Below, one piece after another: positions 52,865-60,385 of a stretch of DNA of 64,000 nucleotides (within the stretch, counting starts at the first letter, position 1; every line of letters starts with the position of its first letter). This DNA comes from Tropicimonas_B omnivorans (lineage in GTDB: Bacteria; Pseudomonadota; Alphaproteobacteria; Rhodobacterales; Rhodobacteraceae). The stretch spans positions 434,001-498,000 of the forward strand of contig NZ_JAVRHL010000001.1 of NCBI RefSeq assembly GCF_031846565.1, read 5' to 3'. Under the pieces are notes generated by a model. That model saw only the letters and a program-made list of their open reading frames with translations. It was not told where the DNA came from and searched no databases. The position numbers were made by a program, and so were the translations under genes.

Positions 52865-53860
52865 TCAGTCCGTACCGCTCGCCTCCTCGGGGAACGGAAC
52901 CTGGTCCGGATCGGACGGATCGCCGCCCGTGGGGCCGGCGCCCTCGGGCACATCGCCCTCGCCGATCTGCTCCTCGACATTCGTCTCGGAGCGCGGCTCG
53001 CCCGCCTCGCCGCCACCGAGCTGGTGGACATAGGCCGCGAGCGAACGAACATTCGCTTCGCCCAGACGCTCGCCCCAGGGCGGCATGACGCCGAAGGGCC
53101 CGCGGGAGATGGTGTCCTCGAGCGAGGCGATATCGCTGCCATAGAGCCAGATCGCGTCCGTCAGGTCGGGCGCGCCGATTTCAGGGTCACCCTGCGCATC
53201 GTCGCCGTGACAGGTCGCGCAGTTGTCCGCGAAAAGCTGACCCGCGGGGCCGGAGAGCGGATCAGTGCCGTCCGGCAGGCTCTGGACGTGACGGGCGAGC
53301 CCGGCGATCTCTCCCTCGGTCAGCATCTCGCCGAAGGCCGGCATCTGGGAGAAGCGTGCGTCGGGATCTTCCTCGTTCCGGATGCCGTGCCGGATCGTGT
53401 AGGCGATGTCCTCGATGCGTCCGCCCCAGAGCCAGTCATCGTCGAGCAGGTTGGGATAGCCGACGGCCCCCGCCGCGCCAGAGCCGTGGCATTGCGAGCA
53501 ATTGTTGCGGAAGAGCGCCGCACCGGCCTGCACGGCGTAATTCTGGAGTTCCTCGTTGTCGCGGATCATGTGGACATCGACGGCGAGCAGCCCCTCGCGG
53601 TACTGCTGCTGCCCCTCGTCGATCTGTGCGATGTCGCGGGCGACCTCGCCGCGGGTGGACCAGCCGAGAACCCCTTGCGTCGCACCCGAGACCAGGGGCC
53701 AGGCCGGGAAGAAGATGGTGTAGACCACCGAGAAGAGGATGCAGGCGTAGAAGGTCCAGAGCCACCAGCGTGGCAGCGGATTGTTCAGCTCCTCGATCCC
53801 GTCCCAATTGTGGCCGGTGGTCTCGGTGCCGGTGACGTCGTCGATGCGTTTCTCGCTCAT
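52865..53860 (-). CDS. ccoP: cbb3-type cytochrome oxidase subunit III (dihaem CcoP)
   Basis: CcoP is the membrane-anchored dihaem cytochrome c that feeds electrons to the oxidase. The 331-residue protein has one membrane helix (about 32-56), a WSTRGEVARDI segment and two haem c motifs, CSQCH at 121-125 and CATCH at 214-218. The C-terminal 40 residues are an acidic Gly/Pro tail (ETNVEEQIGEGDVPEG) longer than in most homologues (about 290-300). Overlaps ccoQ by 4 bases. Confidence 0.96.
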   Translation of the reverse strand: MSEKRIDDVTGTETTGHNWDGIEELNNPLPRWWLWTFYACILFSVVYTIFFPAWPLVSGATQGVLGWSTRGEVARDIAQIDEGQQQYREGLLAVDVHMIRDNEELQNYAVQAGAALFRNNCSQCHGSGAAGAVGYPNLLDDDWLWGGRIEDIAYTIRHGIRNEEDPDARFSQMPAFGEMLTEGEIAGLARHVQSLPDGTDPLSGPAGQLFADNCATCHGDDAQGDPEIGAPDLTDAIWLYGSDIASLEDTISRGPFGVMPPWGERLGEANVRSLAAYVHQLGGGEAGEPRSETNVEEQIGEGDVPEGAGPTGGDPSDPDQVPFPEEASGTD

Positions 53861-54090
53861 TTCGCGCCCTCCGCTGCGTTGCGACGGGGTCCGTCGCAGG
53901 TCCTGTCCGAGGCTGCCGCCGGCAGAAGACGCTCCGCTTCGGGGGAGAAGATCGAGTGGGCCGCGTCGTCGTGCAGGGGACGGCTACCGGGCCGCCAGGC
54001 CCAGAGGATCGCGCCGACGAAGAAGAAGAAGAGCACCAGGAGGGCCCAGCTGTCGGCAAAGTGGCGCATTATGCTGTAGGTATCGTTCAT
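53857..54090 (-). CDS. ccoQ: cbb3-type cytochrome oxidase subunit CcoQ
   Basis: A 77-residue protein with one membrane helix (about 14-32: WALLVLFFFFVGAILWAWRPG) and a polar tail beginning HDDAAHSIF. The MRHFADSWALL start and AWRPG exit are typical of CcoQ/FixQ, which stabilises the oxidase. Sits between ccoO (10-base gap) and ccoP (4-base overlap). Confidence 0.92.
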   Translation of the reverse strand: MNDTYSIMRHFADSWALLVLFFFFVGAILWAWRPGSRPLHDDAAHSIFSPEAERLLPAAASDRTCDGPRRNAAEGAK

Positions 54091-54100
54091 GATCCTGTCC

Positions 54101-54934
54101 TCAGCGGCTGTCGTCGGCGGTAAAGGTCGAGAAGTCGACTAGGGTGCCGAGCATCTGCAGATAGGCGATCAGCGCATCCATCTCGGTCAGCTCGGGCTGG
54201 CCGTCGAAGTTGCGGACCTGGGCGCCGGGATAGCGCTCCAGAAGCCCGTCCCAATCGCCGAAGGGTTCGACCTGGACGCGGAAGTCGGCCGCCGCGTTCT
54301 CGATCATCTCCTCGGTGTAGGGCACGCCGACGAAGGCATGGGTCCGCAGCAGGCTCTCGATATGCTCGGGCGTGATGCGCGTGCGGGCGAGGTAGTCGTA
54401 TTTCGGCATGATGCTCTCGGGCACGACCGATTGCGGGTCCACCAGGTGATCGACATGCCACTCGTCCGAGTAACGGCCGCCCACGCGGGCGACGTCCGGC
54501 CCGGTCCGCTTGGACCCCCACTGGTGCGGGTGATCGTACATAGATTCCGCGGCGAGGCTGTAATGGCCGTAGCGCTCCACCTCGTCGTGCATCGGCCGGA
54601 TCATCTGGCTGTGGCAGTTGTAGCAGCCCTCGCGGATGTAGATGTCCCGCCCCGCCAGCTCGAGCGGGGAGTAGGGGCGGACGCCCTCCACCTCCTCGAT
54701 GGTGTTCTCCAGCCAGAAGAGCGGTGCGATCTCGACGATGCCGCCGATCGTGACGACGAGGAACGAGAAGACGAGAAGCAGCGTCGCGTTGCGCTCGATG
54801 ATCCCGTGCCTGTCGAGCAGCTTGGTATGGTGCGGCAGCTCGTTGGGGACGGAGCCGTCGCGGGCCGTGTCCTTCAGGGTGACGGTCTTGGGATCGCGGT
54901 CCGGGTCGGGGATCTGGTCGTTGTGCTTGGTCAT
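54101..54934 (-). CDS. ccoO: cbb3-type cytochrome oxidase subunit II (monohaem CcoO)
   Basis: Membrane-anchored monohaem cytochrome c of the oxidase. The 277-residue protein has one membrane helix (about 50-72), the haem motif CYNCH at 104-108 with SQMIRPMHDEVERYGHYSLA after it, and the family WHVDHL segment. I start at MTKHNDQIPDPD (54934), with GGAG about 10 bases upstream. The first 40 residues are a hydrophilic extension absent from textbook CcoO (about 240 residues); no Met lies between it and the helix. Confidence 0.95.
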   Translation of the reverse strand: MTKHNDQIPDPDRDPKTVTLKDTARDGSVPNELPHHTKLLDRHGIIERNATLLLVFSFLVVTIGGIVEIAPLFWLENTIEEVEGVRPYSPLELAGRDIYIREGCYNCHSQMIRPMHDEVERYGHYSLAAESMYDHPHQWGSKRTGPDVARVGGRYSDEWHVDHLVDPQSVVPESIMPKYDYLARTRITPEHIESLLRTHAFVGVPYTEEMIENAAADFRVQVEPFGDWDGLLERYPGAQVRNFDGQPELTEMDALIAYLQMLGTLVDFSTFTADDSR

Positions 54935-54941
54935 CTTGAGA

Positions 54942-56543
54942 TCACTCCGCGGGAATGGCGGTATCGGGAGCGCCCTCACGGGCGGGAGCGGCGCGGACGG
55001 TCATCCACATGTTCCAGACCATGACGAGCGCGCCGGTGAGGTAGAGGCCGCCCCCCGCGGCGCGAACCACGTACATCGGGAACTTGGCGGCGACGGTGTC
55101 GGCGAAGGAGTTGACCAGGAAGCCCTGCGCATCGACCTCGCGCCACATCAGGCCTTCCATGATCCCCGAGACCCACATCGACGCCGCGTAGAGAACGATG
55201 CCGATCGTCGCGAGCCAGAAGTGCCAGTTGATCGCGGAGATCGAGTACATCCGGGCCCGGCCCCAGAGGCGCGGCGTCAGGAAGTAGAGACAGCCGAAGG
55301 TGATCAGGCCGTTCCAGCCGAGCGCGCCCGAATGCACGTGGCCGATGGTCCAGTCGGTGTAGTGCGACAGCGAGTTGACCGCGCGGATCGACATCATCGG
55401 CCCTTCGAAGGTCGCCATGCCGTAGAAGGCGAGCGAGGCCACGAACATGCGGATGATCGGATCGGTGCGGATCTTGTCCCAGGCACCTTCGAGCGTCATC
55501 AGCCCGTTGATCATGCCGCCCCAGCTGGGCATCCAGAGCATGATCGAGAACACCATCCCGAGGGTCGAGGCCCAGTCGGGCAGCGCGGTGTAGTGCAGGT
55601 GGTGCGGACCGGCCCAGATGTAGAGGAAGATCAGCGCCCAGAAGTGGATGATCGAGAGCTTGTAGCTGTAGATCGGGCGGTTAGCCTGCTTGGGGACGAA
55701 GTAGTACATCATCCCCAGGAACCCGGCGGTCAGGAAGAAGCCCACGGCGTTGTGGCCGTACCACCACTGGGTCATTGCGTCCTGCACGCCCGAGAAGACC
55801 TGGACCGACTTGGAGCCGAGGATCGAGACGGGGATGGAGATGTTGTTCACGACATGCAGCAGCGCCACCGTCACGATGAAGGCGAGATAGAACCAGTTGG
55901 CGACGTAGATATGCGGCTGGCGGCGCTTCACGATCGTGCCGAGGAACACCGCGAGATAGACCAGCCAGACGATGGTCAGCCAGATGTCCACGTACCATTC
56001 GGGCTCGGCGTATTCCTTCGACTGCGTGGCGCCGAGGAGGTACCCGGTCGCGGCCAGGACGATGAAGAGCTGGTACCCCCAGAACACGAACCAGGCCGAG
56101 TTGCCGCCCCAGAGCCGTGCCGCGGAGGTCCGCTGCACGACGTAGAACGACGTCGCGATGAGGGCGTTGCCGCCGAAGGCGAAGATCACGGCCGAGGTAT
56201 GCAGGGGACGCAGCCGGCCGAAATTCGCATATCCCTGGGCCCAATCGAAATTCAGGGCGGGAAAGGCAAGCTGGAGCGCGATGAACACGCCGACGAGAAA
56301 GCCCACCACGCCCCAGAAGGCCGTGGCGACGACGCCGGCGCGGATGGGGCCGTCCATGTAGCCCGAGACGTCCAGCACGGGGCGGACCTCCTCGGCGCGA
56401 CGCAGCTCCCACAGGAACAGCCCGCCCGCCACGAGCATCACGAGCGCTCCGTGAACCCGGTAGGCCAGATCGTGGCCCTGATCGGCTGCGATTGCCGCCA
56501 GAAGCGCGATCATGGCCAGTCCTGCCAGCCTCAGATACGGCAT
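54942..56543 (-). CDS. ccoN: cbb3-type cytochrome oxidase subunit I (CcoN)
   Basis: The catalytic haem-copper subunit with low-spin haem b and the haem b3-CuB centre. The 533-residue protein has about 12-14 helices and the expected His motifs: HTSAVIFAFGGNAL, QWWYGHNAVGFFLTAGFLG, WAGPHHLHYTALPDW and HYTDWTIGHVHSGALGWNG. Two additional N-terminal helices (1-45) precede the core. First gene of ccoNOQP; an FNR box lies 91 bases upstream. Confidence 0.97.
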   Translation of the reverse strand: MPYLRLAGLAMIALLAAIAADQGHDLAYRVHGALVMLVAGGLFLWELRRAEEVRPVLDVSGYMDGPIRAGVVATAFWGVVGFLVGVFIALQLAFPALNFDWAQGYANFGRLRPLHTSAVIFAFGGNALIATSFYVVQRTSAARLWGGNSAWFVFWGYQLFIVLAATGYLLGATQSKEYAEPEWYVDIWLTIVWLVYLAVFLGTIVKRRQPHIYVANWFYLAFIVTVALLHVVNNISIPVSILGSKSVQVFSGVQDAMTQWWYGHNAVGFFLTAGFLGMMYYFVPKQANRPIYSYKLSIIHFWALIFLYIWAGPHHLHYTALPDWASTLGMVFSIMLWMPSWGGMINGLMTLEGAWDKIRTDPIIRMFVASLAFYGMATFEGPMMSIRAVNSLSHYTDWTIGHVHSGALGWNGLITFGCLYFLTPRLWGRARMYSISAINWHFWLATIGIVLYAASMWVSGIMEGLMWREVDAQGFLVNSFADTVAAKFPMYVVRAAGGGLYLTGALVMVWNMWMTVRAAPAREGAPDTAIPAE

Positions 56544-56633
56544 GTTTCTTTCCCCATACTGCCCTCGGAAGCCGGGACGGAATCGCCCGGCCGGTCGTCC
56601 GGCGTGCTCTGACAGTCCCGTGAGGGGGGCGCC

Positions 56634-56647
56634 TTGATGTAAATCAA
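56634..56647. promoter_or_regulatory. FNR/FnrL box upstream of ccoN
   Basis: TTGATGTAAATCAA is a perfect TTGAT-N4-ATCAA palindrome, 91 bases before the ccoN start, in the 275-base gap between ccoN and fnrL. It predicts FnrL activation of ccoNOQP under low oxygen. Confidence 0.92.
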
Positions 56648-56818
56648 ACCGGAGCGGCGAGGGGGGAAATGCGGCTGACCGGCCATCGGGCGGCGGTCCC
56701 GGTGCCGTTCACGTCAGGTTCTGGGGGTCGCTCGGGGTTTCTGGATGCCACGACGCCGCAAGCGCCATGTGGCGGGCCGGGGCGCAGTCTCTTCTACGTG
56801 GTGAAAGGCCGGGCGCCC

Positions 56819-57559
56819 TCAGGCGACGATCCCGCCGTCGTCGTCCTCGCCGGCTTCGAGGGCCAGCTTCTCGAAGTCCGGAATGAGGACGGCGCGGAGG
56901 GAGGGGGTCTCGATGAGGCCCGCCTTGCGAAGCGCGGTGATCTGGCGGCTCGTCGTCTCGATGGTGAGGCCGAGATGGTCCGCGATTGCCTCGCGGGAGA
57001 GCGGCAGCTTCAGCGTCGTCGTCCGTGCGGGCGGGCGGCCGCCATCGGTTTGCGCCTGCCGCCGCGCGAGGCTGACGAAGAAGGCCGCGACCTTCTCCCG
57101 CGCCGTCATGCGGCCCAGCACCACGGCCCATTCCCGCGCCACGTCCAGCTCGTCCAGTGTCATCATCAGAAGGCGCGCCGCGATGTGCGGCGTATCCTGC
57201 ACCATGCGCTCAAAGGTCCGGCGTTCGAACCGGCAAAGCGTCACCTCCGACGCCGCCTCCACATCATAGATGGAACATTCCCGCCCCGGACGGCCGATGA
57301 AATTCGACGGCAGAAGAAGGCCCACGGTCTGCCGCCGGCCATCTTCCAGCGTCCGCGACATGGTCGCGCAGCCCGTGATTATGGAGCTCAGATGCGTGAG
57401 CGGCTCGCCGGCGGAGGCGATGGTCGCCCCCGCGGGAATCGTCATGTAGCTCTTGGACGCTTCGAGCATCGCAAGTTCCGCCGCGTCGCATTCGGCGCAG
57501 ACGGCATTGTGCCGGATCGGGCATTCGTCACAGCGGCTGATGCGGTCAATCTTGCTCAT
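56819..57559 (-). CDS. fnrL: Oxygen-sensing Crp/Fnr regulator FnrL
   Basis: A 246-residue Fnr-type regulator. Candidate cluster ligands are C10, C13, C21 and C24 in CDECPIRHNAVCAEC and C109 in EVTLCRFE, the latter matching the internal Cys of E. coli FNR. A cyclic-nucleotide-like fold is followed by the helix-turn-helix LSREAIADHLGLTIETTSRQ. I start at MSKIDRISRCDE (57559); the longer open frame upstream runs antisense to hemN. FnrL activates cbb3 and haem genes at low oxygen, matching the three FNR boxes nearby. Confidence 0.94.
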   Translation of the reverse strand: MSKIDRISRCDECPIRHNAVCAECDAAELAMLEASKSYMTIPAGATIASAGEPLTHLSSIITGCATMSRTLEDGRRQTVGLLLPSNFIGRPGRECSIYDVEAASEVTLCRFERRTFERMVQDTPHIAARLLMMTLDELDVAREWAVVLGRMTAREKVAAFFVSLARRQAQTDGGRPPARTTTLKLPLSREAIADHLGLTIETTSRQITALRKAGLIETPSLRAVLIPDFEKLALEAGEDDDGGIVA

Positions 57560-57580
57560 GCGGGGGGGATACGCACTGAC

Positions 57581-57594
57581 TTGACGTGGATCAA
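57581..57594. promoter_or_regulatory. FNR/FnrL box between fnrL and hemN
   Basis: TTGACGTGGATCAA, identical to the ccoG box, centred 43 bases before the hemN start and 28 bases before the fnrL start. It suggests activation of hemN and autoregulation of fnrL. Confidence 0.85.
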
Positions 57595-57630
57595 TGCGCC
57601 TCTTTGTCCGTCTCGGCATCTGATCGCCGC

Positions 57631-58977
57631 ATGACACATCACCCGCTCCGCACCGCCCTGCTCGATTCACGCGTTCCGCGCTACACGAGCTATCCGCCGG
57701 CCAACAGGTTCTCAGCTTCGGTCGGTCCCGAGACCGTGGATCGCTGGCTCGGAGCGCTGCCGGACCGCGACGAGGTGTCGCTCTACGTGCATGTGCCATT
57801 CTGTCGTCGCCTCTGCTGGTTCTGTGCCTGCCGCACTCAAGGCACCCGCACCGACGCGCCGCTCGATCGCTATCTCGATCACCTCGCGATGGAGATCCCC
57901 GCCGTGCGCGAACGCCTGCCGGAGCGGCTCGGGATTTCGGCGCTGCACCTCGGCGGCGGAACGCCGACCCTGTTGTCGCCGGAGCGGCTGGACCGTCTGG
58001 CCGCGATGCTGCGCGGTGCGTTCGGTGCGATGGAGGAAGCGGCAGTCTCGGCGGAGATCGACCCCTGCGAATGCGACGATGCCCGCTTGGATGCGCTGGC
58101 CCGGCTCGGCCTCTCCCGCGCCTCCATAGGGGTGCAGGATTTCGATCCAAAGGTGCAGGCCGCGATCGGGCGGGAGCAGCCGGCGGACGTGACGCGGACC
58201 GTCGTCGAGGGCCTCCGCGCAAGGGGCACGACATCGGTCAACTTCGACCTGCTCTACGGCCTGCCGTACCAGACCGAGCCGGGGATCCTGGCTACGCTCC
58301 GCACCATGCTGGAGATGCGCCCGGACCGGATCGCGCTCTACGGCTATGCGCATGTCCCGTGGATGGCCCGGCGCCAGCGGCTGATCCCCGAGGACGCGCT
58401 GCCGGGGGCGGAGGAACGCCTCGCGCTCGCCGCGGCCGCGCGGGAGGTCCTGACGGCCGAGGGGTACATCGCCGTCGGCATCGACCACTACGCCTTGCCG
58501 GGGGAGGCGCTGGCCGTCGCGGCGGAGCGGGGCGAGGTGCGCCGCAATTTCCAGGGCTACACGACGGACAGGGCAGAAACCCTGATCGGGTTCGGCCCCT
58601 CCGCCATATCCCGCTACCGCGACGGTTATGCCCAGAACGCCCCGGCCACGGGGGACTGGCAGCGAGCCGTCGCGGCGGGGATCCTGCCCACGGCCCGGGG
58701 CTACGCGATGGACGACGCGGAGAAGCTGACGGCGGAGGCCATCGAGCGGTTGATGTGCGACGGGCGGGTGGACCTCTCCACCCTCGCCGCACGCCACGGT
58801 CAACCTGACGAGGGGCTCCTCCGTCGCGCCGCCCGCTCCATCTCGGAACTGCCGGGCATCGGGACACTCGAAAAGGGCGTCCTGACGGCCTCCTCCGGCC
58901 TCTACCTGCGCCTCCTCGCCGCGCGGCTCGACCCGTCCTTCGCCCCGGACACCGGTCGTTTCAGCATGGCAAGCTGA
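57631..58977 (+). CDS. hemN: Oxygen-independent coproporphyrinogen III oxidase
   Basis: A radical-SAM enzyme that decarboxylates coproporphyrinogen III without oxygen. The 448-residue protein starts MTHHPLRTALLDSRVPRYTSYP; YTSYP near residue 18-22 is diagnostic for true HemN. The cluster motif is C58-x3-C62-x2-C65 (FCRRLCWFCAC), followed by LHLGGGTPTLL. Divergent from fnrL with an FNR box between, so it is probably induced when oxygen is low. Converges on the DctD-like gene. Confidence 0.95.
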   Translation: MTHHPLRTALLDSRVPRYTSYPPANRFSASVGPETVDRWLGALPDRDEVSLYVHVPFCRRLCWFCACRTQGTRTDAPLDRYLDHLAMEIPAVRERLPERLGISALHLGGGTPTLLSPERLDRLAAMLRGAFGAMEEAAVSAEIDPCECDDARLDALARLGLSRASIGVQDFDPKVQAAIGREQPADVTRTVVEGLRARGTTSVNFDLLYGLPYQTEPGILATLRTMLEMRPDRIALYGYAHVPWMARRQRLIPEDALPGAEERLALAAAAREVLTAEGYIAVGIDHYALPGEALAVAAERGEVRRNFQGYTTDRAETLIGFGPSAISRYRDGYAQNAPATGDWQRAVAAGILPTARGYAMDDAEKLTAEAIERLMCDGRVDLSTLAARHGQPDEGLLRRAARSISELPGIGTLEKGVLTASSGLYLRLLAARLDPSFAPDTGRFSMAS

Positions 58978-59050
58978 CACCGGCGGGGGCGGACCGGACC
59001 AGGCAGGGCGGAAGTGCGATGCGATCACGCAGGCCGCGGACGCCCCGTTG

Positions 59051-60385
59051 TCAGCCTTCGAAATCCTGCCTTTTCAGGCCGTGGCGCTGCATCTTCTCGT
59101 AAAGCGTCTTTCGCGCCAGACCGAGGGATTCGTAGGTCGCCTTGAGATTGCCGCCGGTCGACGCGAGGGCGGCGGCGATGGTGTCCCGCTCGAAGGCCTC
59201 GACCTGTTCGGCGAGCGTCGACGCCGCGCGCGCGCCCGCCGCGGGGTCGCCGTCGAGGCCGAGGACGTGGCGCTCGGCCGCGCTCTTGAGTTCGCGCAGG
59301 TTTCCGGGCCACGGGCGCTGCGAGACGGCGATCATCGCCCCGGGCCCGATCTGCGGCGCCTCCCGCCCGAAGCGGTCTGCTGCCTCCTGGATGAAACGCT
59401 GGTAGATCCGTGCGATGTCCCCCGCCCGCGCGCGCAGGGGCGGAAGGCGCAGGGTCACGGGGTTCACGCGGTAGAGCAGATCGTCCCGGAAGGTGCCGGC
59501 CTCCACCAGGTCTTCGAGCGGCTGGCGGCTCGACGCGACGAAGCGCAGGTCCAGCTCGACCGGTTCGGCCGCGCCAAGAGGCAGGATCGCCCGCTCCTCG
59601 ATCACCCGCAGCAGCTTGGCCTGGAGCGACATGGGCGCCGAGCCTATCTCGTCGAGATAGACCGTCCCGCCGCGCGCGTGCTCCAGCCGGCCGGTGCGCG
59701 CCCTGACGGCACCGGGGAAGGCGCTGGCGACGTAGCCGAAGAGCTCCGCCTCCACGTGCTCGGCCGGCAGCGCGGCGAGGTTCAGCGCGACGAACGGACC
59801 GCCCGGACGGTCCGACAGGGCATGGATCGCGCGCGCCACTGCTTCCTTCCCGGTGCCCGTCTCGCCGGTGACGAGAACGTCGAGCGTGGTTCCGGCGATG
59901 GTCCTGATCTTCCGTCGAAGCTCGGCGATTTCGGGAGCGTGGCCGAGGATCATGTCATCGAGAGGATCGGCGGCGGGCGCGGCCGCCCTGGCCCGGAGGC
60001 CCCGTATCTCCATCGCCATGCGCCGCTTTTCCAGGGCGCGCCGGATGGAGGAGACGAGACGGTCGCTCGCGAAGGGTTTCTCGATGAAATCGTAGGCGCC
60101 CTTGCCGAGCGCCTCGACCGCGAGCGGCACGTCCCCGTGACCGGTGATCAGGATGACCGGGAGGGTGGGGTCGATCTCCAGCGCCGCCCCCAGAAGGTCG
60201 ATCCCGCTCATGCGGGGCATCCTGATGTCGGACACGACGACACCATCGAAGCCCGGCCCGATCCGGTCCAGCGCACGCTCCGGCCGGGCGAAGGTTGTCA
60301 CGTCGAAGCCGCCGAGCTCGAGCGTCTGCTCAAGCGAGACGCGGATATCCTCCTCGTCGTCGACCAGGATCACAGCTCCGCTCAT
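59051..60385 (-). CDS. DctD-like response regulator with AAA+ domain and altered GAFTGA loop
   Basis: A 444-residue NtrC-family regulator: receiver (D53 in VVSDIRMP), AAA+ domain with Walker A GETGTGKE at 174-181 and Walker B TVYLDEIG at 241-248, and a Fis-type helix-turn-helix (LKATYESLGLARKTLYEKM) at the end. The sigma-54 contact loop, normally GAFTGA, reads SAFPGA at 221-226 (59708-59725), with Gly to Ser and Thr to Pro. It overlaps the DctB-like kinase by 4 bases. Target genes, such as a TRAP or DctA transporter, are not in the window. Confidence 0.9.
   Translation of the reverse strand: MSGAVILVDDEEDIRVSLEQTLELGGFDVTTFARPERALDRIGPGFDGVVVSDIRMPRMSGIDLLGAALEIDPTLPVILITGHGDVPLAVEALGKGAYDFIEKPFASDRLVSSIRRALEKRRMAMEIRGLRARAAAPAADPLDDMILGHAPEIAELRRKIRTIAGTTLDVLVTGETGTGKEAVARAIHALSDRPGGPFVALNLAALPAEHVEAELFGYVASAFPGAVRARTGRLEHARGGTVYLDEIGSAPMSLQAKLLRVIEERAILPLGAAEPVELDLRFVASSRQPLEDLVEAGTFRDDLLYRVNPVTLRLPPLRARAGDIARIYQRFIQEAADRFGREAPQIGPGAMIAVSQRPWPGNLRELKSAAERHVLGLDGDPAAGARAASTLAEQVEAFERDTIAAALASTGGNLKATYESLGLARKTLYEKMQRHGLKRQDFEG

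Noticed and set aside
56819..58234. 471-codon extension of the fnrL frame
   Set aside because: The upstream part is antisense to hemN and has no similarity; the Fnr protein starts at 57559.
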